From Oryzias latipes (Eukaryota > Chordata > Actinopteri > Beloniformes > Adrianichthyidae), in NCBI RefSeq assembly GCF_002234675.1, contig NC_019864.2:22074582-22138581 (forward strand): a stretch of DNA of 64,000 nt, read 5' to 3'. The notes beneath the pieces are model-generated. The model was not told the origin of the DNA. It did not search any database and was given only the letters and a program-made list of their open reading frames with translations. The translations under genes and the position numbers were made by a program. Shown here in pieces: positions 37,788 through 50,065 of the stretch (its first letter is position 1; each line of letters starts with the position of its first letter).

Positions 37788-37796
37788 ACCGGAAGT
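37788..37796 (+). promoter_or_regulatory. ETS/GABPA site upstream of cib1 copy b
   Basis: ACCGGAAGT, a consensus ETS/GABPA site, lies 89 bases before the ATG of cib1 copy b. The aligned region upstream of copy a (GGCTGGTTAAGC) lacks it. Confidence 0.45.
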
Positions 37797-37884
37797 AGGT
37801 AATGCGATCTCACTTCGAGTGTTTTGTAGTTGAAACTACCAAAACAAAACTAAAAGCGACTTTTTCCAGTTTAAAAAGCTGAAG

Positions 37885-39171
37885 ATGGGAACCACAGCCA
37901 GTCAACTCGATAAAGGGATGTTATCCGAATATCAAGTAAGTGTAAAAAGTGCCGTCAAAATGAAGGTAAATGGAGGAACAGACACAGTACGGCGACATTA
38001 TTTTGCCATAAGCGGAAAAAAGCTCTAAAAGATTAATTTGACAGGGGAAAAGAAAAAAAACCCTATGTTTAATACCACCAAGATTAGGTTAGTTCTTTTT
38101 TTAAGCCATTCGTACTTATGTTTGTATGTGAGCTTTATGTAAACTTACCGTAAAGCCAGGCGGAACCTTTTGTTGTTTTTCATAAATGTGTCACTTTCTA
38201 ATGTAGTCTTTTATACTTTTAGGAGCTAACCTTCCTAACAAAGCAAGAAATTCTTCTGTAAGTAGAGATTTTACATTTTTTTACATTTCTGTACTTTATG
38301 GCTGATTTGCTGTCGCCTGTTTCAGTGCTTATAAGAGATTTAGCGAGCTGCTACCGAAGGAGGAAACAAACGGTATAAGTTACAGAATTCCCATGAACGC
38401 CATCCTGGAGCTGCCTGAACTCAAGGTGATGAGGCAATTCACATGAAAACATTGTTGTTGTTTTTCATGGTGACTCGTGGAGATTTAGTTGAGGAAGTGG
38501 CTCTAAATCTAAACCGATCTGACCTTTGTTCCTGTCATAGACCAACCCTTTCAACGAGAGAATCTGCAAGGTGTTCTCCACATCTGACAGCCACGATGGA
38601 AGCCTCAACTTTGACGACTTCCTCGATCTTTTGAGTGCCTTCAGCGATTCAGCGACTCTGGAAATCAAATCTCACTATGCATTCCGTATTTTTGGTAAAT
38701 AAAATGACAGAAAAATGTATGTAAAATGCCCCTTTTTTGTTGTTGGGTTAACTATTTCATCCTTTCTAGACTTTGACGATGATGGGACCCTTGGTCGTCA
38801 GGATCTGGAGAAACTGGTTAACTGCTTGACTGGTGGGACAGGGGATACAAGCCTAACTCCTGATGAGATGAAACAGCTCATCGACAACGTGAGTTCATCT
38901 GGGCTTCTTCTCCTTTCAAGTTTGGGGTGAAGCTTAATCTCCCTTGAATGTCATTTAGATTCTTGAAGAGTCAGACATTGACAAGGATGGAACCGTGAAC
39001 CTCTCTGAATTTCAGCATGTCATTTCAAGATCACCAGATTTTGTCAGGTGAATGAAGCCTTTATCCATGTCATCACTACTATATCCCCTTGCAGTTCATT
39101 CAGCATCGTTCTGCATGTTCTAACATTTTCTATAACTTTGTTTTTGCAGCTCATTCAAGATTGTGCTGTAA
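37885..39171 (+). CDS. cib1: calcium and integrin-binding protein 1, copy b
   Basis: Seven exons with the same lengths as copy a: 37885-37935, 38223-38257, 38326-38425, 38541-38694, 38770-38888, 38959-39047, 39150-39171; 189 residues. Features are Gly-2 (MGTTASQL), ELTFLTKQEILL, canonical EF loops DFDDDGTLGRQD and DIDKDGTVNLSE, QLIDNILEESD and terminal SSFKIVL. It is closer to human CIB1 than copy a and keeps an ETS promoter site, so it is likely the conserved copy. It converges with rccd1, with stop codons 241 bases apart. The role is calcium-dependent regulation of integrin and kinase partners. Confidence 0.95.
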
Positions 39172-39352
39172 AGACCTTGACCGGATCACAGAAATACTCA
39201 GCTGTAACTTTCATTGTAGTGTCAGTTATAAGTCCAATGATTTTCACAGCTCCGCCTTAAATTTCTACTTACTTGTGAATTAAAATTTCTAAGCTCTTTT
39301 TAATGTCTGTATATAAATAGTTTATTATACATTGTGCTTAATTTCCAACGTC

Positions 39353-39370
39353 TTTATTATACTAAATAAA
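39353..39370. terminator. opposed poly(A) signals of rccd1 and cib1 copy b
   Basis: AATAAA on the minus strand (39358-39353) serves rccd1, about 55 bases past its stop. AATAAA on the plus strand (39365-39370) could serve cib1 copy b. With cleavage 15-30 bases past each signal, the two 3' UTRs would overlap by several tens of bases. Confidence 0.4.
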
Positions 39371-39412
39371 TACAAAATCTCAATTGTTAGAATACTTGTT
39401 TGGTATAAAATG

Positions 39413-41862
39413 TTACTCTCCATGTTTATTGAGAGGTTTTGTGGGATATTCAGGAGCAAGTCCTTCCTCATTGGCAACTGCAGCAAAGGTGTTCCAGGGG
39501 CCACACACCACGCCAACAACATGCAGCTGCTGCGCCCTAAAAAACTCCACACGCTGGGGCTCATCTGAACTGCTAAATGATTGGTGTCCAAGTTGGCCAT
39601 ATTCACCTGAAAACACAACGCAATGAGGAGTCATACAGATATAGGCTTTAACACCACATCTCAATTTCATTGGTGGTCTTAAAAGTTTGAGCCTGGTTAA
39701 ACGTACCCCATCCCCAAGTATAAAGATCCCCAGAAGCTGAAATCAGAAATAACAAAAAAAAAAGATTATTGACATACATTTGTCAAACATCGATCTAAGA
39801 TGGACATAAACCTTGTAAAGAGACTCTTACTTGTTACTGCAGCTGTATGCCGTGAGCCACAACTCACTGTTTTGACCTCACATAATGGAGTGACATCAAA
39901 CAGGGCTGGGAACGCTTGGATTGAAATGAATACTTCTTCCTGGTGTGTGCTGCTATTTTGGCTTAATTCTCCTATTCAACGTAGATAATGACACAAAAGA
40001 CTTTAAGATATGACAATGGACATCTAAAGCAACTTAATAAAAACCTAGGCAGTGGCATTTCTATTCTTTCTTATAGCTAATGCTGTTCTTAGCATGGGAA
40101 ACTGATTTTTGTTCATCTTAAATATTAGTTTTTATTTATATTGAACAGTAGAAAAAAATAATGTATTGCTTGCAAACCTTCCTGTTGGTCCGTCTTCTTT
40201 TCTGAAGTTTTTCTCAGCCTTTGTGATGGAAGTCCAAGCTGTCCACTTTCATTCCAGCCCCACACATAAAGGTCTCCAGCATCTAAGAAGGAATATAAAC
40301 GCAGTTCAGTTTGTTGTCAAAAATGTCTTCTATCACTTTTACACTGCACCTGCGATGCCTTCAGGGCCTACCACTAATGCAGACAGAGTGCCATCCTCCT
40401 GCAGATACAGAGCTCATCTTCATCCCCCACAGAGCCTCCACTGTCCTGGGCTCCTCCTCAGGGAGGAGTCCTCCGTGTCCCAACTGACCATGACTGTCAT
40501 AAAAAATGAAATTAAAAAAAGGCATGCAAACAAATTATTAAAAAAACACACAGAGATACACACAATTAGGGCTGCACAACATGAAAAGGAAACTGCTGTG
40601 ATCAATATTCACAACATGACTTGCAATACATGAACAAATAGCTGAACAAAATACAAATAAAACATAATCCCCATTTCACTTCAATAAGTCAACACCACTT
40701 AAAATATACTCCAAATGACCCTCAACTACATAGCAGGCAGGCAGGCAGGCATCTAACATAACAGGGCTCCATTCAATTGATTAATGACATCCGATTGGTC
40801 AAATGCATAAAGCTATGCAATTCGTTAATGTATGCTTCACACTGCCATGAGATTGTTTTAGCATTTGTGTAAACATTTAAGGTAACTTTGTGATTTATGG
40901 TGTTTAGTTAGCAGGACGCTCCTGCTGTACCTTCCCTGTCCCCAAGTGTAAACAGCTCCAGTTGCAGTGAGGAGGATGACATGCTCTCCACCCAAAGCGA
41001 GGCTCTTGGCTTGCATGTGAGGTGACAAGGAGTGGAAGAACGGAGGTTTGGAGGCTATATAACCACCAGGAACCAGTGGCAAATTGACAGCTGCTAAAAA
41101 AAAATAAGAACATAAGGAAAGCAAAGACATTGAGTACACTGCTGTTTGTTATTTAACCCTTGTGCTATCCTAGGCATTTTAACATTGGGAGTGGGGTCAT
41201 CTAGACCCCACCAGACAGTGCGCTGAACTTTTTTCTTCAATGGTTTGTGATCTTCACTGGTTTCCATGGATTACATGAAATCCTCTCCACCTTTGTCATG
41301 GTAGGAATAACACGTCAATGGTCATCTTGACCCCATAGGATCAGGATGGCACAAGGGTTAAACAAGATGCAACTGACCAGAGCTCTTTGACTGGGTGTCA
41401 ATGCCCATGGTCCATGATGGAGTTTCATCGCTGCTCTGCAGATCCCAGCACTCAACTCTGTCCAGGAAAGCGAGTGTGAGGTGGGACTCACTGATGAAAA
41501 CATCTCTGCAGCCACGGCTTTGTTTTATAACTCCTCTGCAAGAGTCATTAACGAAACCTGCCACACACACGCAGCCGGCGTCTGATAGACAACAACAAAA
41601 ATGTTATTCCTAGAAAACAAAAATCAATAAATAACTGTTTCAATCGGGATTTTGAAATCTGACCATCCGAATGCAGCGATGCTCTTCTGCTCCAGCTTGC
41701 TCGGATTTGACTAAACTCAAAACAGCGACCATCTCTGTTCACGTGACCTTTCAGCTCAGTCGGACTGCTCAGCCTTTCCTCGGCATCGAGGCCGCTGTAT
41801 TCTGGATTATTTTGGGTTTGAATTTGTTGAAAAGCATTAAAACCAAACCCAAACCAGCGCAT
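39413..41862 (-). CDS. rccd1: RCC1 domain-containing protein 1
   Basis: Eight exons on the minus strand: 41862-41664, 41581-41378, 41090-40931, 40493-40372, 40282-40178, ~39934-39831, 39736-39707 and 39606-39413. RCCD1 is an RCC1-type beta-propeller protein. It partners the histone demethylase KDM8 in chromatin and mitotic control. Landmarks matching human RCCD1 are the start [98 protein letters not shown] and [10 protein letters not shown]. The C-terminus is longer than human by a tail ending PLNKHGE. The exon 6 acceptor is weak and could differ by a few bases. Introns contain a truncated hAT-type element and a piggyBac MITE. Confidence 0.92.
40567..40905 (+). mobile_element. hAT-type element, truncated copy
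   Basis: It begins TAGGGCTGCAC like the element at 54999-55612. It aligns with it through CTCCAAATGACCC, GATTGGTCAAATGCATAAAG and GCCATGAGATTGTTTTAGCA, then stops before the other terminal repeat, in rccd1 intron 3. It keeps the uninterrupted sequence at the point where the other copy holds a MITE. Confidence 0.7.
40733..40751. repeat. CAGG tetranucleotide run
   Basis: Four to five tandem CAGG units inside the hAT-type copy. Confidence 0.85.
41157..41357. mobile_element. piggyBac-type MITE, copy 2
   Basis: Starts CCCTTGTGCTATCCTAGG, ends GATGGCACAAGGG and is flanked by perfect TTAA on both sides (41153-41156 and 41358-41361). It lies in rccd1 intron 2, about 20 bases from exon 2. The inner sequence is the inverted-orientation match to copy 1. 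Confidence 0.88.
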
Positions 41863-41939
41863 TACATCGGCTTTTGCGTCTTTAAAGGGTTTGTTTCAGA
41901 AACTTTTGGGCAGTAGATACAAGACGATTCGGAAACGTC

Positions 41940-41949
41940 TGCGCATGCG
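41940..41949. promoter_or_regulatory. NRF1 site in the rccd1 promoter
   Basis: TGCGCATGCG, a near-perfect palindromic NRF1 site, lies about 80 bases upstream of the rccd1 start codon in a CpG-containing patch. This is typical of broadly expressed TATA-less genes. Confidence 0.5.
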
Positions 41950-42927
41950 TTGTTGTACTTTTGAATAGCTTTTTTCCCCGTTCAAAAAAACTTTATTTAA
42001 AAAAAAGGAAGAAGTAGTTGACAATAGCGTAGTATTTTAAAATTAGAAATAAAAAAAAGTGATAGAAAAAAACAAAATAGGTTGTCATTTTTAAATCCAT
42101 TGTTGGTAATTTTAGCATGATTCATTTTAAAATCTGAATTAAATGAAAACCGAACAGACAAATGAAAACTTTGTATTAGTCCACCCCAATGTTTTTTAAT
42201 ACAACTGATTAAAAATACAAGTTAAAGCTATATTATTACCCATTTTAATTTGGGTCATAAAGAAAAATAAAATGTACATGTAAGAAAAAGGAATGCCATA
42301 AGGATGAAGATGCAAGTCTAGAATAAGCAGTTACAGTTTCTGGAAGTGTATAAAAAATTGAAAAGGGAAGAAGTTAATATTTTCTTTAAAGCAGAGTAAA
42401 ATAAAAAATAACCAGGTAGTTTGCATGTATTTAAATGTGTTCAACTTTATTAGATAACCGATTTATAAGGTAAGAAAATACATGTGACAAAACGTTACCA
42501 AATATAAATTTTGCTTTTCTGTGCACATGTTTAAACTAAATTGCCTTGAGAGCAAACTAAACATAAAGAACTGGAATGTAGTGGAAATAATTGTGCCATA
42601 AACGTTTTAAACAAAGTACATCATGTGATTGTGAGATCTTTAGCAGTTCATATTTAAAGAAAGACATGTTAAAATTAGAGGCAATACATAAAAAAGCAAG
42701 ACCAAAATAGTAGAAAATGTATAATACAGAAGTGGATTCAAGTGGATTTAGTAATTTTGAAGGTCAAAAGCCACATAATATGAGAGCCTGACAACACTCA
42801 AATTCTTCTGTCACATGTTTGTTTTTTTAAGAGACCTTTCATAAATTACTTTCAGTTGTAATAAAATTTCCTCTTTCATGTAAATTACAACTCCTAGGTG
42901 TCACATCCACACACTGCAGCCGTGTTG
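41950..42927. other. spacer between rccd1 and unc45a
   Basis: AT-rich and gene-free. It should hold the unc45a 3' UTR (minus strand) at its right end and the rccd1 5' end at its left. A minus-strand AATAAA near 42446-42451 is one possible unc45a poly(A) signal. Confidence 0.4.
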
Positions 42928-45900
42928 TTAGGGCTCAGTTCCTTCCATCTTCCCCTCTCTGCTTCTGATGAGGCCATACTCCACTGCTTTGTCCAGGCAG
43001 TCCTTGGCAATCTTTGACACCGGATCAGATGTGCCCTCTCCTCCCTTAGCAAGGACGGTAAGAATCTCCAGGACTTCACTCTCCATAAGCTTCTCAGTCA
43101 GATCTCTATCAGCCTGGATCATGTTCTGAACAATGACCACCCCACGATGACGCAGGTCAGATATTTCGCAGAGCAGTAGAGCCTGCATTATCTCCAACCA
43201 GTGAGTGGTCTGTAAAGAGAGAGGTTAAGAGTGTAAAACATTAAGTCAGCTATAACACCAGCACGTAAGAATGTTGTCAGAGTGATTTCCATACAGTTCC
43301 AGGAATGCGTTTGCAGAGCTCAGGCTGCTCAGACGTCAGCATGGCCAGAGTTCCTGCAGCAGCTTTTCTTAGCCTCTCATCGTCCTCACCACTATAGAGC
43401 ACAAGTAGCTTCAGCCGATCGTTTCCTGTGGCCAGATACAGCTTCTGAACCTGAGGACACATTACATTGGTGTCTTTTCTTCTTTAGATTTCCAGCACAT
43501 TCTTTATCTTTAATGATCTGTGCATTACCTCTGTACTTAAAACCAAATTACACATGCACTCCGTTGCTGAAGCTCTGACAAGATCCTGCTCCTCAAACAT
43601 ATAGCCTTCAATTTTTGGTACAGCTTTTTCTTTTATTATCTTTTGCCTGTAAACAAAAATACAAAAAAGGGAGTAAAACATGTAAAATTATTTTTAAAGT
43701 CCCGCTCTGATCATCTTTTGATCCATTTTAAAGCATTCCAAGTGGTCTTGTAATCATGATTATGCCATTTCACTGACAGTATGGGTTTAACATTAAATGG
43801 TGTTTTTGTTTTTAAAACAAAAAACCTATGTTGTTTTCTAGGACTTAGTCTCAGCAGATCGACAGTAGTTCATTAGAAATTCATCCGTCTGTTTACGTGC
43901 ACTCCCACTAGCTTACAGCCCCTCACGACCCCAACCTAAGATTGCAGTTGGAACAAAAATGCCAAACAATATTGGAGCTATCCAGCCATACAGTTTCGAG
44001 CCAGATGCCAGCTCAGACAAGGAAAACGAAGATGTACATGTATCTAGTCGTCTGTGAGTGGATGCATCAGTATGAAGTGGTGCAGGGAACTTGTGGCTTG
44101 CCATAGTAGTTTATACGTCTGCCTACAGCATTTTTCCATCTGTTCCTTACAATGATTTAAATAAAGAAATTGTGTTTACACATGTCCTCCATCATGAGAA
44201 AAATGCCACAAGAGCATGTTAAAACACCAAAGTGATGATTTTCATTGGAGTGGAGCCTTGAGCAAATAATAAGTCATTATTTTTTTAAACTGTGGCTTTG
44301 GGGAGCACTATATGATTATACAAAAATGATAAAACTGATACAGCAACTGCTCAAGTTACATAATCCTCAAAATGGTTTTTGGATGAAAATATTAAACATA
44401 GCCTGGATTATGGCCTAAAGAATGTGGTGCTTACTGTACAAAAGAGTTATGATTTTTAAATTAGTTCACCAAACATGGACAATGAATCTTTCATTCATTT
44501 CCTAAACCCGTTTTGTCATGAGACACCCTGGTCAGGTTGCCAGTTTGTCGCAGGGCCACAATCAAATCAGACACCTTTGCATACTCACATTCACACCTAG
44601 GGTCAATTTAGAGTAACCAATTAACCTATGAGGCCTGTTTTTTGGATGGTGGGAAGAGGCCAGAATCCCCGGAGAAAAACCATGCATGCACGTGGAGAAC
44701 ATGGAAACTCCACACAGAAAGGTCCCCCATTGGTGTTCTGCTTCAGGGTCCCCAGGACTTCTTGCTTCACCGCGCACAATAAATTAATACTTTAAATACC
44801 TGGATCGACAAACCGTGGGAATAAATGTGTCTATTTTTTAACCAACTGATATGAGCAGTTTTACAGGGGAAGACTTCCCCCTAGTGGCCAACCTGAGTCT
44901 TTCACTGATGCCAGCCAGGTTGGTGAGTGCCATTAGTGCTTCAAAATTCTGCAGCAGGGTGCAATTGAGGCTCAAAAGGCTCACAAGTGGACGCACGACT
45001 TCATAGATCTGAGGGGAAAAATGAGGTTTGCAAAGTGAAATAAATATCTCAAAGAAAGTTGTTTGCATTACTATCTCCCATTCTTACCCTCTCTCCTGGA
45101 AAAGCAATCTCTGGATTGGATGTGATGGCAATTTTTGCCAGGGCTTGTGCAGCTTTGACTTTTCCTGCATCTGTGTTTTCGGTTGCGAGTGGAATCAGAG
45201 CTTTCCCTCCACCTTGGGCCACCACGGTTCCCCTGTCTTCCTGCCGTTCTACCAAAGCCAAGAACACCCTGCCAAGGACACGTGACGTTAAGCAACAGAG
45301 AGGGGGGTCAAACACACATTTTCCTTCCTTACCTGGAAATACACTCTTTACAAGCCTCAGTGAGGGCAGGACTCTCTTGTTTAACCATGCAGGCCAATGC
45401 AGATACAACTCCAGCTTCAAGGAGCTTAACCAGCCTTTTCTCCACATAAGAAGGTGCATCCTGACACATAAAGGGTAAGGACAGTCAATTAAAACTCCTG
45501 CAAAGTCCGATTCATATTCTATTTGATTATTAAGGATGGATTTTTCTGGCAGATCTACAAAATAAGGCAACACAAAAATGAAGAATCCTACTTTGGGGTG
45601 CTCCTCAGGCACATGCTGCTTTGCATACTTGGCAAGCTCCACCATCTGGGGGTCTGGTTTCTCTACTTCATAGCTGTTTGTGCAGTTCACTAATGTAGAG
45701 CCCACAGCGAAGAGCACAGTCTTATCTTCAGACTGCACAACCACAAAAAAAACAACAACAACAACACATTTTTCAGCCACCATCCAAAACAAGGTTTCAT
45801 TTTTAGATTTCTTCTCTTCTGTTTGGTAACTATTTAGAGAAACTAATAAAATAAACAGGTAAACCTTTGCCAGTTCAAACATGGCCGTGAGAGCGTGCTT

Positions 45901-48900
45901 GTCCTCCACCAAGTCTTCCTTTACATCAGCATCAAAAGTCAGGTAAGCGAGCCCTTCCACAGACCAGCGGCGGGAGGTTGGAGGTAGAGACTCGTTACAC
46001 AGCCACCTAACAGAGGAGAAAAGTGAGGCCAACTCCAAGTCTGTATCACTTCACTGCAGTCATGTCAACAAGTCAGAAATGATCACATTTTTTTAATTGA
46101 ATTCCAGGTTCGGATTAGAGCATGGAAACCTACTTCCTGCACTGCTTGGCAAGTTTGCCCGTGGATCCTTCTGCAAACTGCTTCATGCTGAAATCTGTGC
46201 CTCCTGCTGACCCAAGCTTGCACAGACCCTGCGATAACATTAAATGATTAGTTTTATCTGTGACCAGAGGAATGCACAACTCTGTGGAAGCACGTTTATG
46301 CCACAAAGGTGGCTTTAAACATTTAGAGACTGAGATTTTTTTAAATGAATTATAGATTGAAACTTTTGAATTTTTAATAGGTTGAATTATTTTTGGAAAG
46401 CCCCTCAACTAAGGGTTCAAAAAATAAATGATGGCGCACTTCCTGGTTGTAACAACAACACTTGCCTGACATAATACACTGGGTAAAGGTTCAGCATAAA
46501 AAAAACAATTAGCTGGAAGCCAAAGTTTGCAAAGAAAAATAAGAGTTTACTGTTCTGTGTGGACCAAAGAATTGATTCTTCTAGTCTTATTTTTAACTTA
46601 AATGTTTCTAAGGAGAAGGGTCTAAATATTTGACTAACACACTGGTGGTGTATAAACCCAGGAGACCACAACGCTCGCAAGAAAAGAGGCTGCCTTTGCT
46701 GCTCAAAGTTTATAAATAAATAGTGGGATGGTAATTTTTAGCCTGAATGCAGCTCAACTTTGATGCCAACAAACCTGATGGTTTTAGAAATAAAGCATTC
46801 ATCGCAGTTTTTTTTCGTGTCAACTTAAAACCCAGCTCTGTAAGAAAGTCTTATACGTACTTTTAAATACATTTAGTATCGTATAATAGTGTTCATCGTA
46901 TTGAATTTAACACTTTCATCTTTCATCTTTCAAGTTTGACGTTTCTCAAAGAATTTTTCTTTTATTACTTGAATTGCTGGGTTGCCATGGATATCTCTGA
47001 GGCATTTTGAGATCGTATTGTTCAAAAAAGTTGCTAAATAAATAAAGTCGCCTTAAAAGATTAGCCTGCGGAGAGCTTCCTTTCACTAAGCAGTACTACT
47101 TCCCTCTATATGAAGCACTTACCACCAGGGCTCTCACGCGTATCCTGTCATTCTCGCTGGTCTTGTAGAGGTCTTTCAGAAGAGCCACGCCATTGGCTGT
47201 GATAAAGGAGGCCCTCTTGGCTTTGCCCGCCGCGTGTATGAGAGCTTCGACTGCTATTTGCTGGTGAGTAACATCTTTGGAGGCACAGAGCGAGATCACT
47301 GCATCCATCATTCCGGACATTTCTAGAGTTCGGTTTCCCACATCGCTTGGCCCTTGAAGGAGCACAGACACCGTTTGGATGGCGCGCAGCTTTGCATCTA
47401 GAGCAGACTGGCTAAAATGTTGCCTAACCACACAAAAAAGGAAAAATGTTTCAGACACTTAAGAATAACTTTTGCTTAAACTAAATAAAGAGCCAAAAGT
47501 TAGTGGAAAGTGAAATATGTGTTTGGCTCACTGAATGTATTCTTCACATATTTTGTTAAAGTTCTCCCTCTCTTTGTCACTCTTCAGGTCATCGTAGAGT
47601 TTGCTAAGCAACACAGAGCAGCTCATGTGAGTGTTGTCCGTAAGAGGTGGTCCATCTGAGAGTTCAGGAATGCTTCCGGCAACCTGCAGGATTTTCTTCA
47701 GCCCTGCAAGACAGCAAAGTGTGCTTTAATGTGCAATGGAGTGCAGAAAAATCACTTGCCTATATAGCAAGTATATTTTCTGTCCTTTTTATGGTTTTTG
47801 GGTAAGAAGAATGATTGACTTCATGCAGGTGTGTCTCATACCTTGGTCGATAACCCATAATGTGGGTGAATTGTCTGGGTTTTTGAACGACTTGCGGGGA
47901 ACTTGTTTGACCAGCAGGTTGATGGCGCTGTCTCTTCCCGGCCCAGAAACATTAGACGCTGGCATCATTTCAAGAAGGTGGCGCAACATTGAACGCAGCT
48001 CTTTGGACGGCTCTGGAATTTGTGCAAAGAATTACGACTTAGCAGAGGGCTGGAAATGCAGCCATATTTGCTTTGGTGAGTGTTTCGACTCACCGGGTAG
48101 CATGGCTTCTTCCTTTCCCCTAATCTCTCTTTTCATGCCCTCCGTCAGAGCCTCAAACATCACCTGCAGCAGGTGGCAGGCAGCCAGAGACACAGTGGAG
48201 GCTCCTGACCCCATTACAGCACACAGCTGGTCCATCCCCAATTCATTCACTATAGCCATGGTCTGGGAATAAAAAAGTGCAAGTCATTAAAAGTCTGAAA
48301 GTACTCACATAGGTTTAACAAAATACTTCCTAACAACTCCTCATTATGAATGTGCAAAGGAATTTCCTGAGATACATCATTTGTATTTTAAGGGTATTGC
48401 CATACTTACCCGTGACTGATGTTCTGTGCACAACCCAACCAAAGTCCTGAGAGCCGAAAGGACAACCTCTTCCTGCTTTGACTGAAGGAGTTTTTGAATT
48501 AGCTTCACTCCATCATTGCGAAAGATCTGCTCAGCTCCTCCCTCGTCTCGAGATAAGACCACCAGGTTCTGAGCTGCCTGAAAATTCATACACGAATTTG
48601 ATTATGTCGGGGAAACCTTGATTCAAAGACTCTTCAAGAAAATGTCTATGATTGAGACATTGAGGCCACCTTTACCTTCTCTCGATCTGAGTCTTTTGAA
48701 GCATCATCTAACAGGATGGAGAACATTTGCTGCACTCGAGCATCTGTGGAGTTTAGTTGGACTGACTAAAAAAAAATATATATTTTTTTAAACAGTAAAA
48801 AGAATTAGATTTCTAAGGTTTCCTTCCAAGAAAACCCATCAACAACTAACCAGCTCATTTGAACCACTTTACCTTTTGCTGAATCAGTGCTCCCAGTTGT

Positions 48901-49839
48901 CTGAGTAGTTCTTGGAAAGCTTTGTTTTTCGGCTCAAGCTGGGCACATCTCTGAGCATCCAGAAAGGCCTGATCAAGTCGATCCAGCTTCTGAAAAGCCT
49001 GAGCTCTCCGAAATCTGGCTTTCACATCACTTGGGTCAATATCTAAAGCTTAAAAAAAGGCCCCAAAAAGTTGTTAATTAATGTCACCAGTAGACAACCA
49101 TGCATGCGTCATGCTGTAATCTCTGAGCCATGCCTTTAGTTGTGCTGCTTTGGTATTAATCTGCTAGGAGTTGCATGAAAATGCAGTTTTATTCACCTTC
49201 TTAACTTTACATTTTTCTGTCTGCACCCACTCATCAGTGACAGAATGTCATTTTTACAGTTATTTACTTATTTCTATTGTCTTATAGTAGATTGTCAGAC
49301 AAATCTGTAATTTTTCCTTTCTGACCATCTCTGACCCAAACTGATCACAGTTGTTTTCTCCTGCTTTTTGGTGTAGCACCATGTGAAACCCTGGTTGGAA
49401 ATCAAAACATCCCATTAAAAATGAATTATAAAAATAAATAAATCCAGTGTTTTTTGCGAATTATGAAAGAAGAAGAAAAAAGTTATAGGTTCTTGATAGC
49501 AGCTGGCATGCTTCCTTCTCGTTGAAGATTATACCACTAATGATCCTACCTTTGGATGCATCACACTCTGCTTTGTTGTATTCTTCCAGCTTCAGGTGGC
49601 AAGCAGAACGGTTGCGGTACAAAACCGCGCTGTCTGCCTTGCTGGCACTCAGCTTGAGGGCTTTAGTGTAGCAGCAGACAGCCCCTTCCATGTCTCCAGC
49701 CTTGAATAGGCTGTTCCCCTTCTCCTTGAGGGCTGCAGGATCCTGGATTTCAGAGAAAAGGTGCGCAAAGGTGACAGACAATCTTAAAGAACACTGCAAA
49801 TTAATGTTTTCTTACCTTGTCTACTTCTTTCTCACTCAT
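42928..49839 (-). CDS. unc45a: UNC45 myosin chaperone A
   Basis: Eighteen coding exons on the minus strand: 49839-49816, 49742-49550, 49048-48873, 48765-48676, 48577-48410, 48262-48094, 48012-47842, 47703-47532, 47423-47123, 46228-46134, 46006-45865, 45732-45592, 45460-45333, 45268-45088, 45008-44893, 43646-43529, 43450-43295, 43209-42928. They give 940 residues (human UNC45A 944). The protein folds and assembles non-muscle myosin with HSP90. An N-terminal TPR domain (about 8-120, [19 protein letters not shown]) is the HSP90 dock. An armadillo-like central region and the UCS myosin-binding domain follow ([73 protein letters not shown]). It ends GKMEGTEP. The general isoform A, rather than muscle UNC45B, is favoured by sequence and by neighbours man2a2 and rccd1. 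Intron 15 holds two mobile elements. Confidence 0.95.
43696..44259 (+). mobile_element. AAAGTCCCACTCC family element, copy B
   Basis: Starts AAAGTCCCGCTCTGATCATC and ends CATTGGAGTGGAGCCTTG, in unc45a intron 15. A plus-strand frame from 43959 reads [20 protein letters not shown] and on to EDVHVSSRL then stop. This resembles the start of the P2X7-C-like proteins that are common in fish repeats. Confidence 0.72.
44490..44770 (-). mobile_element. L2-like LINE/SINE 3' fragment
   Basis: Contains ACACCCTGGTCAGGTTGCCAG, TTGTCGCAGGGCCACA, CTCACATTCACACCTAGGG, AATTTAGAGTAACCAATTAA and GGAGAACATGGAAACTCCAC. This is the classic fish L2-clade 3' region. It sits in unc45a intron 15 beside copy B of the other family. 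The strand is not firmly fixed. Confidence 0.6.
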
Positions 49840-49944
49840 TATTAGTGTGTTGTATTCAACTATGCAAGACTTTATAATGCAATTTGCACTTTTACAATCA
49901 AAACAACACCGTAAACTTTGAATAAACTAAAGACGTTCCATCTT

Positions 49945-50065
49945 TGTATACTTCCGGGTATGCGCAGAAGGCTGATGACGACAGAGAGTCCCGCCTCTTT
50001 CCTCCGACACTGGATTACCGTAAAAGGAAGGGAGGGCTCAATCTCGCTCCGTCTCCTCTGGATTT
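49945..50065 (-). promoter_or_regulatory. unc45a promoter
   Basis: A CpG-richer island starts about 105 bases before the unc45a start codon. It holds an ETS site (CTTCCGGG), an NRF1-like TATGCGCAGA and a GTCCCGCCTC GC box. No TATA box is visible, in keeping with a broadly expressed gene. Confidence 0.5.

Larger units (their letters stand above)
37708..39740. repeat. segmental duplication, unit 2
   Basis: Counterpart of 34975-37150. This unit includes intact cib1 copy b and the working 3' end of rccd1, so it probably marks the ancestral position. Confidence 0.8.

Noticed and set aside
45549-46038. Single long minus-strand ORF running through two unc45a exons and an intron
   Set aside because: Homology is limited to exons 11 and 12; the part between is an intron with good splice signals that happens to be open.
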